A stretch of DNA of 64,000 nucleotides from Corythucha ciliata (Eukaryota > Arthropoda > Insecta > Hemiptera > Tingidae). The stretch covers positions 28,066,198 to 28,130,197 of the forward strand of contig CM075937.1 of NCBI GenBank assembly GCA_038030265.1, read 5' to 3'. Both the position numbers and the translations under genes were made by a program. The notes beneath the pieces were generated by a model. That model worked only from the letters and a program-made list of their open reading frames with translations, was not told the origin of the DNA and made no database searches. Below are positions 22,051 through 32,314 of the stretch, piece after piece (positions within the stretch are counted from its first letter, which is position 1; every line of letters begins with the position of its first letter).

Positions 22051-22238
22051 AGACCATAAACTTTTTTTTTTTTTTGAACCATACAGCCATGGTGTTTTTT
22101 AAAGAATGCATTTCGGGCCCATTCCCGGTGCCCCTCATCGGCATTACCGCTTCACCTCTAAGGCCAAACAAAGGTGTTTGGCATTCTTTAAAAAACACCA
22201 TGGCTGTATGGTTCAAAAAAAAAAAAAGTTTATGGTCT
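22051..22238. mobile_element. Hairpin MITE with near-perfect 58-bp arms (C)
   Basis: The left arm begins AGACCATAAAC, then a T run, then GAACCATACAGCCATGG and CATTCTTT-complement sequence. The right arm is its exact inverse apart from homopolymer length. The loop is about 70 bp. The copy in block D is 50045-50229. It has no coding potential. Transcripts would fold into a long hairpin. Confidence 0.85.
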
Positions 22239-23160
22239 ACAAGTCGAAGCAACAGCCAAGAAAAGGATTTTGAACAAATTCCGAAAATTGTAAGATTTCA
22301 GTGTTCCCAGTGATATGGTTTTCCACTCGTTCATTCTAAATTAAAATGGTATGTTGATGGTAAAGACTGGTGGAAAATTGTAGTGATAGGTTTTTTATTT
22401 TTTTGGTGGGGTGGGCATTGTGGAGAGCTCGTCGTTTCTGGAAATTATTCTCGTGTGAAGACAAACACAGAGAACGATTCCCCGATAGAAACATTTTGTT
22501 TTCAGTACACTAGAACACTAGAAATTATATTTACCTCACAAAGAATAGTTGGGACTGGGACCCATTTATCCTGCCTGCAATTTTGAAGCCAGCGCTGTCT
22601 TCTTTCATTCTCTAGGGGAAATCCCCTTTTTACGCTATTTGAACAATTAACGGGGCAGCAGCCATCCATTATCTAAAAAAAAAAGCAGGCATCCAAGTTA
22701 CGTGGTCGAATACGTTCATTAAAAGAACTGCAATTCCAAAGTGTGGAAACTTTAAATGACAAACTGGCGGATTGCTAGAAATAAATCGAGGACGTTAATT
22801 TTAAACCCGCCAAGAACGTTCAATGGTTCTTCAAGTTATAAGCGTTTTTAGGAATTTTAAAATGATGAAAAGGCCTCTGGGAGCACTCAGGAACACCGAA
22901 CACGAACACTGGTCTTAAACGAGATAGACGAAAAATCACTTTACACGCGCTTATTCTTTACCTAAATTAATATCATTTGGTGAAATAATGCCTAAATGTG
23001 GCCTCTCAGACGATCAGAAGAACTAATTCCAAATTAATATACAATAAAGTGCTAGTTTACTAGCTAAACAATACCATTAAACGTGAACAGTACACACTAT
23101 CTTTTCTTGACAGAAGAGCACAATATGGAGGCCAAGCATACATGGTTTAAAGGTTCTCTA
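22239..23160. other. Non-coding part of duplication C
   Basis: No gene recognised; the sequence is matched in block D (about 50230-51156). Contains homopolymer tracts and a MARK-like AT-rich stretch around 22980-23080 with no coding motif. Confidence 0.5.
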
Positions 23161-23632
23161 GTCCAGGAGGGCCCAAAAAACGCACATTTCGTGTCGTGGA
23201 GAAAAATGCTAAGGGGGGCTGAGGGAATGAGGTTGACCCAAGGGTACAGGACACATGTGGGAAGATTTAGAGCAAAAGAACTTTGTGCGCACTTCAAGAG
23301 GGTGTCCGTCAAAAATCGACAAGTGTCCAGGAGGGCCCAATAAACGCACATTTCGTGTCGTGGAGAAAAATGCTAAGGGGGGCTGGGGGAATGAGGTTGA
23401 CCCAAGGGTACAGGACACATGTGGGAAGATTTAGAGCACAAGAACTTTGTGCGCACTTCAAGAGGGTGTCCGTGAAAAATCGACAAAGTGTCCAGGGGGC
23501 CCGATAAACGCACATATCGAGTCGTGGAGAAAAGTGCTAAGGGGGGCTGGGGTATTGGGATGGAATGGACCGATGTGTCCAGGACACATGTGGGTAGAAT
23601 CTGGGTGGAGAAGTGTTTTGTTCTTTTGAAAT
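23161..23632. repeat. Tandem repeat, 164-bp unit, three copies
   Basis: Units begin GTCCAGGAGGGCCCAA at 23161, 23325 and 23490; the third is shorter and diverged. Each contains CATTTCGTGTCGTGGAGAAA and CAGGACACATGTGGG. Overlapping open frames on both strands are by-products of the repeat. Block D has only two units (51157 and 51321). Confidence 0.9.
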
Positions 23633-24189
23633 CGTCAATGAGATCTTTCAAAATTATGATCTACATATTTCTACAAATATATTCAAGTGATTATATAATT
23701 ATATTCATTTTGGAATCTTCATCGGCGAGCTGCAATAATAAATAATACTGTCGAATTATTGTGGTACAGCAGTACACAATTAACAGGGAGGTTTGATGAC
23801 AGCATTACCATTTGAATTGTGGAAGACCGCGGTCGTAAGTCTGCGGTCCGCACCCCTGACGTCACCCTGTTGTTGTCCGTCTTCGTTGTCACTGAGATTT
23901 ATGGTACCCTGCGATATTCCATTAAATACAACATTATTATTGCCAACCTTTGTTTTAAATAGCTAATAACATTGTCTTACCATCTGGTGCCCCAACGAAT
24001 TCGTCGACGACGAAGACGGCGTTGGTGATGCGGGTGGTACTGGTACGTACCGCTCTAGGGGTGGAGGCGGTCTTCTGTTCTGTGGGTAAGGTGGCGGGGG
24101 GGGGGCCTTTCAGCCGGAACGCTCCTGTGGCTCCCCCCACCGCTACTTGAGAAAGAATTATCGAGAATCTTCGAGATTAAGAATATCGA
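23629..24189 (-). repeat. Exon-carrying dispersed repeat, copy 1 (of 3)
   Basis: About 560 bp, also present at 51461-52030 and 61466-62029. All three share edges AAATCGTCAATGAG and TCGAGATTAAGAAT. On the minus strand it looks like the last two exons of a gene (see 51523-51988). In this copy a poly-C length change puts the proline-rich exon out of frame. It is joined to copia RT at 24190. Confidence 0.8.
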
Positions 24190-24433
24190 CCTTTCGTGAT
24201 TGCGACTGCCAATAGAGCTCTGAGGGAATCGTATCGTACAACAGGGGAAAAAGTCTCAAAATAGTCCACTCCGGCTAACTGAGTGAATCCCCGCGCGCAC
24301 AGACGGGCCTTGTAGCGACTAATTGATCCGTCGGAATTTAATTTGATTGTATAAACCCATTTACAATCGATTACCTTTCTGTCATTTGGTCTGGGAACAA
24401 GGTCCCATAGTTTGTTGTCCTCGAGTGAAGTCA
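24190..24433 (-). pseudogene. Ty1/copia reverse transcriptase fragment, cut by gap
   Basis: Minus-strand sequence identical in kind to 52031-52269: the N-terminal part of the copia reverse transcriptase (RVT_2) with CKWVYTIKLN and YKARLCARGFTQ. It is truncated at 24190 by the exon-like repeat. It runs into the assembly gap at 24434, so upstream integrase and gag parts may be hidden. Confidence 0.85.
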
Positions 24434-24933
24434 NNNNNNNNNNNNNNNNNNNNNNNNNNNNNNNNNNNNNNNNNNNNNNNNNNNNNNNNNNNNNNNNNNN
24501 NNNNNNNNNNNNNNNNNNNNNNNNNNNNNNNNNNNNNNNNNNNNNNNNNNNNNNNNNNNNNNNNNNNNNNNNNNNNNNNNNNNNNNNNNNNNNNNNNNNN
24601 NNNNNNNNNNNNNNNNNNNNNNNNNNNNNNNNNNNNNNNNNNNNNNNNNNNNNNNNNNNNNNNNNNNNNNNNNNNNNNNNNNNNNNNNNNNNNNNNNNNN
24701 NNNNNNNNNNNNNNNNNNNNNNNNNNNNNNNNNNNNNNNNNNNNNNNNNNNNNNNNNNNNNNNNNNNNNNNNNNNNNNNNNNNNNNNNNNNNNNNNNNNN
24801 NNNNNNNNNNNNNNNNNNNNNNNNNNNNNNNNNNNNNNNNNNNNNNNNNNNNNNNNNNNNNNNNNNNNNNNNNNNNNNNNNNNNNNNNNNNNNNNNNNNN
24901 NNNNNNNNNNNNNNNNNNNNNNNNNNNNNNNNN
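24434..24933. other. Assembly gap (500 N)
   Basis: A run of exactly 500 N, the conventional length for a gap of unknown size. Open frames called across it are artefacts. Confidence 0.99.
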
Positions 24934-25316
24934 TTTCTATCTTTTTTGTCTTTTTCTTTTGATATTATAATAAAGTTTGTTTACAAAATTTCTATGCGTA
25001 CTTTTGTGTTATATTACAGGTTCTATCTTTTTTTGTTTGGATTAATTAACTCCCCTTTAAATAATCTTATAGCTACCGCATGATCATGCCCGTTATTCAC
25101 AATACAGAATACACAACTTATCTGCTTGAATTCAGTACGGTCGAATTGTTGAGTTCTATTGAGTGGTAGTTGATAAAGACTTGACGAGGTGAAGTGATGC
25201 TAAAGGAAGGGCTAGGGAAATAAAAGAAAAGAAAAGAGAGCTGCCGAGACAGCAACACGCCCAGGTGAGTTTCTTTAATTTTTCGGTTAGATATAGTCGT
25301 AGCATTTCTTACTTTA

Positions 25317-26165
25317 CTCTCTTTCGTAGCAGGTTTGGTGATGAATCACCCGACTTAATGACGGCTCTTCTTCCTTTGTTGTCTCTTCCCGACTAAAGAC
25401 ACCCTTTTCGAAAACCATGAAAATCTTCTGGGCCCACGAAAGAGGTCGGATTTCCCGGCTCCTCCTGGTACTCCACACTATGCTGAAGGTGGGGTTCAAA
25501 TATTGATGCCGCAGAGTTTTGGAAAAATCTGTTGTCGTCATGATCTGTGGACGTGGACGCTGATGTTCCTGCATGGGCCTCTGAAGGGTTATTCGATATT
25601 GGGGTGAGGGTTGGTGGTGGTGGTTCAACAAGCAGGGAGATCAGATCATCTGGCCTAGAGGATGATAGTTCAACAATTGGGGAGAACTGATCAGTTGGCC
25701 TTTGAGATGTTTGTTCATAACTAGGGGAAGGTTGATCATCTGGGAGTGGGCGGTCTGTCACCTGACTTGGAAGAAAGTCTGCGTCCGTGAAGATATCCCG
25801 ATCGTACGGGTAAATTCCGCATTTACGAAAAGCGTTGGCAATCGTCGAACGGGTCATTGCATTGTTGAATGCTGATCCAACGCACTCAGCTATGTTGTAA
25901 ATTGAAAGGCGCTCACCAGGGTGTCGGCACAACCAGGATTTGACTGCGTGATCGTAGGCTACATTGAATGGCTTGAACACACCAACGTCCAAAGGCTGCA
26001 GTTTTGAAGAGCAATGAGGAGGTATGGTGAGAATAGTGATTCCATTATCCTTAGCCAGGTCTAACACCTCAATGGATAGATGGCTCTCATGATTGTCATA
26101 TATCATCAAGGAGGGATTATCAATTGAACTGCCACTGAACTTGATGAAATGCTTCATTGTTTCAA
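25317..26165 (-). pseudogene. pogo/Tigger-like transposase (DDE_1), C-terminal part
   Basis: The frame starts abruptly at about 26165, where a repeat module begins, so the CENPB-type DNA-binding domain and the first catalytic Asp are missing. What remains is HFIKFSGSS, then MIYDNHESHLS (catalytic Asp), then LTIPPHCSSKLQPLDVGVFKPF and FRKCGIYPYD, then a Ser/Pro-rich tail. An in-frame TAG at about 25393 precedes a basic stretch (RDNKGRRAVIK, about 28 codons) to a TAA near 25317, as seen at the end of related proteins. It belongs to the Tc1/mariner-pogo group and is probably inactive. Confidence 0.85.
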
Positions 26166-26166
26166 T

Positions 26167-26345
26167 GAACAGTTCATCAATTCACGGTTGTGACTAGGGT
26201 GGTGCGGTGAGGAGGGGAGTATTCCCCTAAGAACCTCCCCACTCCCTCGAATTCACAGTTGTGACTAGGGTGGTGCGGTGAGGAGGGGAGTATTCCCCTA
26301 AATGTCCGTAGATAGGGTCATCTAAAGCTTAATTATTCAATTAAT
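26167..26345. repeat. Paired 64-bp module, left pair
   Basis: Two tandem copies of a module reading TTCACNGTTGTGACTAGGG, GGTGCGGTGAGGAGGGG, AGTATTCCCCTAA, followed by ATGTCCGTAGATAGGGTC and GCCGGACACATTAGAAAA. The same pair recurs at 26598-26800, on the other side of a tRNA-like gene. This gives four modules in about 630 bp. Confidence 0.85.
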
Positions 26346-26397
26346 TGCCGGACACATTAGAAAATGACGTATGACATGCACTGACCCGTTAGGTGCA

Positions 26398-26547
26398 GTT
26401 TGAGTTCCGAGAGGGGATTTCTCCTGGGTGGATTCGCTCTTTGCGTGGACTCCCCAGATAGCTTAGGTGGCAAGAGCATCTGGCGCGAAACCAGGAGGTC
26501 GTGGGTTCGAAGCCCACCTGGGGAGCAATTTTTTCTCGGAACTCAAA
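26398..26547. repeat. Inverted repeat enclosing the tRNA-like gene
   Basis: TTTGAGTTCCGAGA at 26398-26411 is exactly inverted at 26534-26547, with the tRNA-like gene between them. Nearly the same arms (GAGTTTCGAGAAA) enclose each tRNA at 43400-45000. Confidence 0.8.
26451..26525 (+). tRNA. tRNA-like gene, anticodon position CGA, non-canonical
   Basis: It folds as a cloverleaf: acceptor TCCCCAG/CTGGGGA, D-arm GCTT/GAGC, anticodon stem TCTGG/CCAGG, T-arm GTGGG-TTCGAAG-CCCAC. The internal A box (TAGCTTAGGTGG) and B box (GGTTCGAAGCC) are good, and T6 follows as a Pol III terminator. The loop CGCGAAA puts CGA (Ser) at the anticodon but has G, not T, at position 33. The long serine variable arm is missing and one extra base precedes the D-stem. 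A tRNA-derived gene or pseudogene is therefore likelier than a working tRNA-Ser. Confidence 0.6.
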
Positions 26548-26597
26548 ACAAGTAAAGCAGTAAGTATTTAATTTAAAGATTTATTTCTTTATTTTCA

Positions 26598-26800
26598 GCC
26601 TCCCCACTCCCTCGAATTCACGGTTGTGACTAGGGTGGTGCGGTGAGGAGGGGAGTATTCCCCTAAGAACCTCCCCACTCCCTCGAATTCACAGTTGTGA
26701 CTAGGGTGGTGCGGTGAGGAGGGGAGTATTCCCCTAAATGTCCGTAGATAGGGTCATCTAAAGCTCAATTATTCAATTAATTGCCGGACACATTAGAAAA
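26598..26800. repeat. Paired 64-bp module, right pair
   Basis: Second pair of the modules described at 26167-26345, nearly identical and in the same orientation. The tRNA cassette thus lies between long direct repeats. Confidence 0.85.
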
Positions 26801-26816
26801 ATGAAGCCTTCTTTAA

Positions 26817-27200
26817 TCCAGATCAGACGACATCTACTACGTTTTAAATCAGCTTATTGGCGAAAAACGTAATTTTCTGACTACATCACCATATCACCAA
26901 TACTTCCGGAATTAAGTTTCCTCGCTAATAAGCTGATTCGAAACGTAGTAGATATCGTCTGATCTGGATAAAAATAGGCTCTTTAAATAGAAAATTTTGT
27001 GCTCTTTCCAATGGGCTCATCAGTTTTGCCATTGCATCGATTACTGTGTGTGCAACAAGCTGTTTCGGAAAAAAATCAGAAAATGGCGGATATCTCGGAA
27101 ACAAAGCGGAATTTCGGAAAAGTGCAAATAGTCATTTCGATCAGAAATGAGTTGCCCCTTCACTGGTTTTTCTCCGTCCGGTCGCTTGTTGTACACCCTA
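26817..27200. mobile_element. Truncated TA-flanked foldback element
   Basis: The inner palindrome (CAGATCAGACGACATCTACTA arms, 26817-26970) and the right arm ending TTGTACACCCTA plus TA match the complete element at 27392-28006. The left terminal arm is missing. Confidence 0.75.
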
Positions 27201-27391
27201 TACTATCTTCCCATTGGCTGTCTCAAAAGGTGGGGTTTCAAATGTCCCCCTTCACACCATCCACATCCCCACAGGTACTTCTTCAACCAATAGCAAGGGA
27301 TTTTCGGAGCTAACTCAAGCTCTTGGTGACGTAAATCATGGACCGCTGCGCAATAGACAATTCAAGCTCTAGTTATATTAAGGCTACTATA

Positions 27392-28006
27392 CAGGGTGTA
27401 CAAAAAGCGACTGGACAGAGAAAACCCAGTGAAGGGGCAACTGATTTCTGATCGAAATGACTATTTGCACTTTTCCGAAATTCCGCTTTGTTTCCGAGAT
27501 ATCCGCCATTTTCTGATTTCTTCAGAAACAGCTTGTTGCACACGCAATAATTGTTGCAATGGCAAAAATGATGAGCCCATTGGAAAGAGCACAAAATTTT
27601 CTATTTAAAGAGCCTATTTTTATACAGATCAGACAACATCTACTACGTTTTGAATTAGCTTATTAGCGAGGAAACTTAATTCCGGAAGTATTGGTGATAT
27701 GGTGATGTGGTCAAAAATTACGTTTTTTTCGCCAATAAGCTGATTCAAAACGTAGTGAATGTCGTCTGATCTGGATAAAAAAAGGCTCTTTAAATAGAAA
27801 ATTGTGTGCTCTTTCCAATGGGCTCATCAGTTTTGCCATTGAATCGATTACTGCGTGTGCAACAAGCTGTTTCTGAAAAAATCAGAAAATGGCGGATATC
27901 TCGGAAACAAAGCGGATTTTCGGAAAAGTGCAAATAGTCATTTCGATCAGAAATGAGTTGCCCCTTCACTGGTTTTTCTCTGTCCAGTCGCTTTTTGTAC
28001 ACCCTG
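27392..28006. mobile_element. Foldback element, 615 bp, CAGGGTG ends, TA duplication
   Basis: Ends CAGGGTGTACAAAAAGCGAC and exact complement; TA on both sides. Each arm is over 200 bp and contains the GGCGGATATCTCGG-type core found near base 100. The middle is a second palindrome (27626-27778). Non-coding and non-autonomous, of the Tc1/mariner type. Confidence 0.9.
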
Positions 28007-28275
28007 TATATGGGATAGCTCCGTAGTTTCGAGATCTAATACAACAATGACGTGTGATCATTATGTTTTCGGATTCGACCAGTCCTCTTGATTTTCTCTC
28101 TTCAGTTCTCAAAACTCATACCATCTGATTTCTTTTTTTAAAAATAACAGCTTCATCCTTCTTTTTCATTATTATTATTAAATGGAGTGACTTCACGAGC
28201 GATAAAAAGGCGGAGGGACCAAATATGGCGGTTATCGCGTGTTTCCGTACCTGGGTTCTAAAGGTTCTCTAGTTA
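28007..28275. other. Spacer, no gene seen
   Basis: AT-rich DNA between two MITEs, with no recognised features. Confidence 0.5.
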
Positions 28276-28433
28276 TAATAGGTCTATTCGTTTGTCGTCC
28301 CGGACTACTCCGAGCAGCACGAAATTTTGCAACCTCGCGGGTTATCATGTGAAATAACGCGAAAAAATAATGAAAGGTTAGTACTTTCAGTGCTAATAGT
28401 GCAGCTCCGGACGACAAACGAATAGACCTATTA
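28276..28433. mobile_element. MITE, 158 bp, TAATAGGTCTATTCG ends
   Basis: Inverted ends TAATAGGTCTATTCGTTTG and complement, about 25 bases with one indel in the C run. No coding sequence. Superfamily uncertain; a TA or TAA duplication is possible. Confidence 0.8.
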
Positions 28434-28700
28434 TCTCTATGGGGGTGTCCCTTATTTTTATAACCTGCACAACGTAAACTTCCTAAAAAACAAACTTGTA
28501 ATGTTTTATTTGCTAACATTCCCGTTGGCTTAATTAATTCCGTAAAATCTGTGATATTCGTGCGCAATTCGTGCGTATTAATCTTGAGGAATTTTTTAAA
28601 CTTAAAATTTTGAATCCAAACGATTCGTCCCTCCATGCACAATGAAATTATTGAGTTAAGTGAATCACTTCGTTTTTCACGCGTCATGAAGATATGAACT

Positions 28701-29050
28701 TTAAGTAATTAAAGACTATTTGAGTACAAACATTCAAGTTTTATTAATGGCGACTAGTTTCGGAGTAGACTGCACTCCATTTTCGAGGCCGAAACAACTA
28801 AAAGGAGACATCACAACAATCAACAAGAATTCTCAACAATTATTAAAAATCTAGCTTAACGTTGACGTTTGTCAAAGAGATGTGAGTAAACGTTAAGCTA
28901 GATTTTTAATAATTGTTGAGAATTCTTGTTGATTGTTGTGATGTCTCCTTTTAGTTGATTCGGCTCGAAAAAGGAGTGCAGTCTACTCCGAAACTAGTCG
29001 GCCATTAATAAACTTGAATGTTTGTACTCAAATAGTCTTTAATTACTTAA
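28701..29050. mobile_element. Foldback MITE with TTAA termini, 350 bp
   Basis: Arms of about 155 bp run from TTAAGTAATTAAAGAC to the exact inverse ending CTTTAATTACTTAA, with a 40-bp loop near 28870. TTAA at both extremes suggests a piggyBac-type target, but no piggyBac-like CCC terminus is present. Confidence 0.8.
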
Positions 29051-29291
29051 TATTAATAACATTCACGAAAACTCGTAAAAATATGAACTTAAGTTTAAGA
29101 GAACGGTTTTTGCCTTTCTCCCCGTCTTGCACACTATTCGTGGAGTTCCGAGCCCCCCGCTATGTGCCATTCGTTTTTTAAAGTCACTTTTCGGCTGTAC
29201 GCAACACATACTTCGACACCAAGCGTTTTAATACCGAAGAAGATCCCCGAAATTTAGCACACGGGCTCTGAAAGTTACAACATGTCTCATA

Positions 29292-29853
29292 CAGGGTGCG
29301 GCAGCATAACTTCCTTTTTTCAAAATCAATGAAAACTATTGTATGCATCAGAAAATATATATGTGTATATATATATAATGTAGGTACATGTCTAAAGTTT
29401 TTATTTACATTGTTTTGAAAATCAAATCTGTTAGGTGGCGTCCCCCATTCTCCAACATCGCGTAAGCCGATTTCTGGCGTTTGTCATGACTCTTGTTAGC
29501 ATAGCAGGTTATGTTGGCAATTTCTTCTTGGATGTTGGTCTTCAAGTCTTGTAAGGTTCTTGGACGTTCACATAAACACGGGATTTCAAAAAAACCCATA
29601 GAAAAAAATCAAAAGGGCACAATTCGGGAGAGCGTGCCGGCCATTTCAAATCGCCATGACAAACGCCAGAAATCGGTTTACGCAATGTTTGGAGAATAGG
29701 GGACGCCACCTAACAGATTTGATTTTCAAAACAATGTAAATAAAAACTTTAGACATGTACCTACATTATAAAAAAAAAAAAAAAAATATTTTCTGATGCA
29801 TACAATAGTTTTCATTGAGTTTTGAAAAAAGGAAGTTATGCTGCCGCACCCTG
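29292..29853. mobile_element. Foldback element, CAGGGTGCGGCAG ends, with transposase remnant
   Basis: Ends CAGGGTGCGGCAGCATAACT and exact complement, TA outside on both sides. Arms extend inward about 180 bp. The centre encodes a transposase tail (next entry), so this element was shaped from a mariner-like transposon by inverted duplication of one end. Confidence 0.9.
29405..29655 (-). pseudogene. Mariner-like transposase C-terminal remnant
   Basis: Minus-strand reading gives ARSPELCPFDFFLW (last catalytic Asp of a DDD/E domain), then a segment like ERPRTLQDLKTNIQEEI, then NGGRHLTDLIFK. These are the typical closing motifs of Tc1/mariner-type (DDE_3) transposases. Only the last part, about 80 residues, is left. 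A frameshift separates the first motif from the rest, so no function remains. It lies inside the foldback element, which links the CAGGGTG/TA families to this superfamily. Confidence 0.75.
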
Positions 29854-30150
29854 TATTTCTCTGTTTCTTGAGTCGTCCAAATACATTTTCAAGAAAACTA
29901 AAACGCAAATTTTGGTGTAATAATAATCGCCTTGTTTTGTTGAACCAAGGCTAGCTGATATGATTAAGGTTTTATCGTTGGATAAAACTAAAAAAACTAT
30001 GACTCTGTGAATAGAAAATTTTGTGCTCTTTCCAATGGGCTCATCAATTTTGCTATTGCAACAATTATTGCGTGTGCTACAAGCTGTTTCTGAAAAAAAA
30101 GAAAATGGCGGATATCTCGGAAACAAAGCGGATTTTCTCCACTTGCACGA

Positions 30151-32314
30151 TTACAAGCACTGGTAACATTTGTGAGAGCTATGTTCATTACTGTAAGCTC
30201 TGCTACACGTTGTACACGCCGACTTCGTTTTTGTATCTTTTCCTCTGTCACAGAAAGCGCATCGAGTTTTGTTTTTCCAAGTATCCGGAATGCTCCTCAG
30301 ATGGGGGGTGGATGGTTTTAATTGGAATTCACTCCCAAGACGTTATGTATTACCTCCCTAAGAGGTCGAGAAATGTTTTGCAAATACTGCCTACTTTGCA
30401 CCTAGGGTTTCGCTAGCTCGAAACCTAATTCAAAGAGGAAGTCCTTCCTAGGTATCTTTGTCTCCCATTTCACCATGCTGTGCAGAATAGCAGCATTAAC
30501 TCCAGCCTGATCGAGCATCCCCATGAAAAAACGAAGAGGCCATCTTCGAGTTTTTCGGGCAGTGGTGTATGTATGGCATAGCTGATGAAACGAGTCAGTC
30601 CCTCTTTTGGTTTGATTGTATTTCATTATGATCGCCGGCTTGCCAGTAATAGGATCAATTGCGTCATCATGATGTAGAGAGGAGAGCAACAACACAACTT
30701 TGTTCTTCTTCGGGGTGAACGAGACTAGAGTCTTGTTGTGATCGAATGCAAATCTTGATGACCCCTCTTCATGCCCCTTAGCCACAAATGCTTCCGGTAC
30801 TTCCACTTTGTTCTTCCGAAGCGTACCGATCATAGTGAGACCCTTCTTCAACATTTCATCAAAAAGAGGCACTGACGAGAACCAGTTATCAACGGTGACA
30901 TAGAGGTTGGTCTTCTGAATTGGTTCAGTGATTTTCTTCACGTTATAAGATGGGATTGACTAGTTCGGAGGTAAGGACACCTTTGCCACATATGGTATGG
31001 CGTTTACCATATAGTACGTATATGCGTCATTCATCATAATCACTTTCAGACCATGCTTGTCTGGTTTTGATAAAAAATAAACCCGGAAAGACGCTTTACC
31101 CCTGAATCCCAGAAGTTGTTCATCGACGCTTACGAATGGGGAACTTGCATGAATCTCAGATTGGGTAGAAAAGCATACCGGTGATTTGACCCGTGAACTG
31201 AAGGATAACAACGGAAGTTGCAACCCGATTGGTGCGTTTTAAGATTTTTAAAAAAGGTTCAAAGTTCTTCAGAAGAGGATGGATGGTGCGAGGGGAAATG
31301 ACGTAAATACTTACTTGTGAAGCATTTGAGGGAACTCTAAAATTGTTTTTTTTACAAATAACATGAAAAATGTCCCCCCATTAAACTCGTCTAACCCCTT
31401 CTTCCCCGCATCATCCATTTCAATAAGTAAGTTTTTACGTAATCGAACCCCCACTCAAAATTTTTAAAAATTCCCTAAAAAAGCATCCTTGACTGATTTC
31501 AAAGTTTAATGTGAGCAATAGACATGTGGAAGAGCCCTCTTTAAGCAACACCAACTTTTGAAAAATGTGCAAGTTCCCCGTTCAAAAGGGGTGTAGAATC
31601 TTCCACAGTTGTCAATGAAATAATCCCAAAGTTCACGGATAGGGGCCAAAGGATCGATTTTTCGTCTTTCAGTCCTGGAACTTTTGTCGTCGAAACGGAT
31701 GGTAAACGAAAAGAAATGAAACCTGTGCTCCGACATGGTGGCCTTGAAAATGGGCAATCCTCTCTGGGATGACCACACTCGACGACAGTGAGATGGGAAG
31801 ACTTATTAACCCCTGCAAAATGTAAAGGAGCCCAATAAAAGCTTTAATTTCCAACTGGTCAGTTAGTCCGTGGTACGACTGAAGCAAGCCACAGGAATTG
31901 CGCCTTCGCTCGATCTCTTCGTTCGTGTGTTTTACTATAAGATCGATGGCAGTTGAATCGAAGAGTAGTTGAAATGCTTGGAGCGGAATACGGATATTCT
32001 TAGCTTCTACTTGTGGGCCAGGCCGTCCAGAAACAATATTTCTCAATTTCAATCGTCCTTTGTTAGAAGGTACATCTTTTTGCCACACGTATCCTTTTCT
32101 TCCTTTTATTACGGCAGCTTTTCTTGACTTCCTTGGTGGTTCTGCTAGGTCGGGCTCCTCGTCCTCGTTCACCTCATTTTCTTCAACTGACTCTGAAGGG
32201 ATCGGGACTTGATCGACCTCTTCTTCTGAATCCGACGGATCTTGAACTTCCACTTCCTCATCTTCTGAGTCACTGGGCTCACCTCCGAATTCAGAATTTC
32301 TTTGAACTCGCCAT
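30151..32314 (-). pseudogene. piggyBac-like transposase, decayed (copy B)
   Basis: Counterpart of 222-2434, with start ATG at 32314 and the same frameshift, MITE (31135-31582) and in-frame stop (near 30960). Private damage: about 50 bp of the acidic N-terminus is deleted with a short filler (32287-32291). A TAG replaces the Tyr codon near 30404, and one extra C near 30306 shifts the Cys-rich tail. The recognisable motifs VDEQLLGFRG and VDNWFSS persist. Comparison with copy A shows how the gene has continued to decay since the duplication. Confidence 0.9.
31135..31582. mobile_element. MITE with GGGGAACTTGCA ends (copy B)
   Basis: Duplicate of 1204-1651 with one change in the right terminus (CCCCGTT for CCCCATT). 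Shared position in the piggyBac gene shows it inserted before the A/B duplication. Confidence 0.85.

Larger units (their letters stand above)
21543..24433. repeat. Segmental duplication copy C (pairs with 49503-52269)
   Basis: The match to 49503-52269 runs in the same orientation, from GTTTTATGTTGG to the last base before the N run. It carries a hairpin MITE, a 164-bp tandem repeat, the exon-like repeat and the end of a copia RT. C has three tandem units where D has two; D has about 35 extra bases near 49903. Because C stops exactly at the gap, its right limit is unknown. Confidence 0.93.

Noticed and set aside
23161..23632. CRISPR-like array
   Set aside because: Units of 164 bp with no short repeat-spacer structure, in a eukaryotic transposon-rich context.
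23083..23745. Several overlapping 70-90 residue frames on both strands
   Set aside because: They repeat with the 164-bp tandem unit and mirror each other on opposite strands; no codon or motif support.
24347..25083. Long open frames across 24347-25083
   Set aside because: They consist mostly of unknown bases in the N gap and carry no evidence of coding.
26451..26525. Functional tRNA-Ser
   Set aside because: Position 33 is G, the long variable arm is missing and an extra base lies before the D-arm; kept only as tRNA-like.
28232..28687. 151-codon minus-strand frame
   Set aside because: It runs through a 158-bp MITE (28276-28433), so a real gene is unlikely.
29726..29908. Possible coding frame at the foldback edge
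   Set aside because: It covers homopolymers and the inverted arm of the foldback element only.
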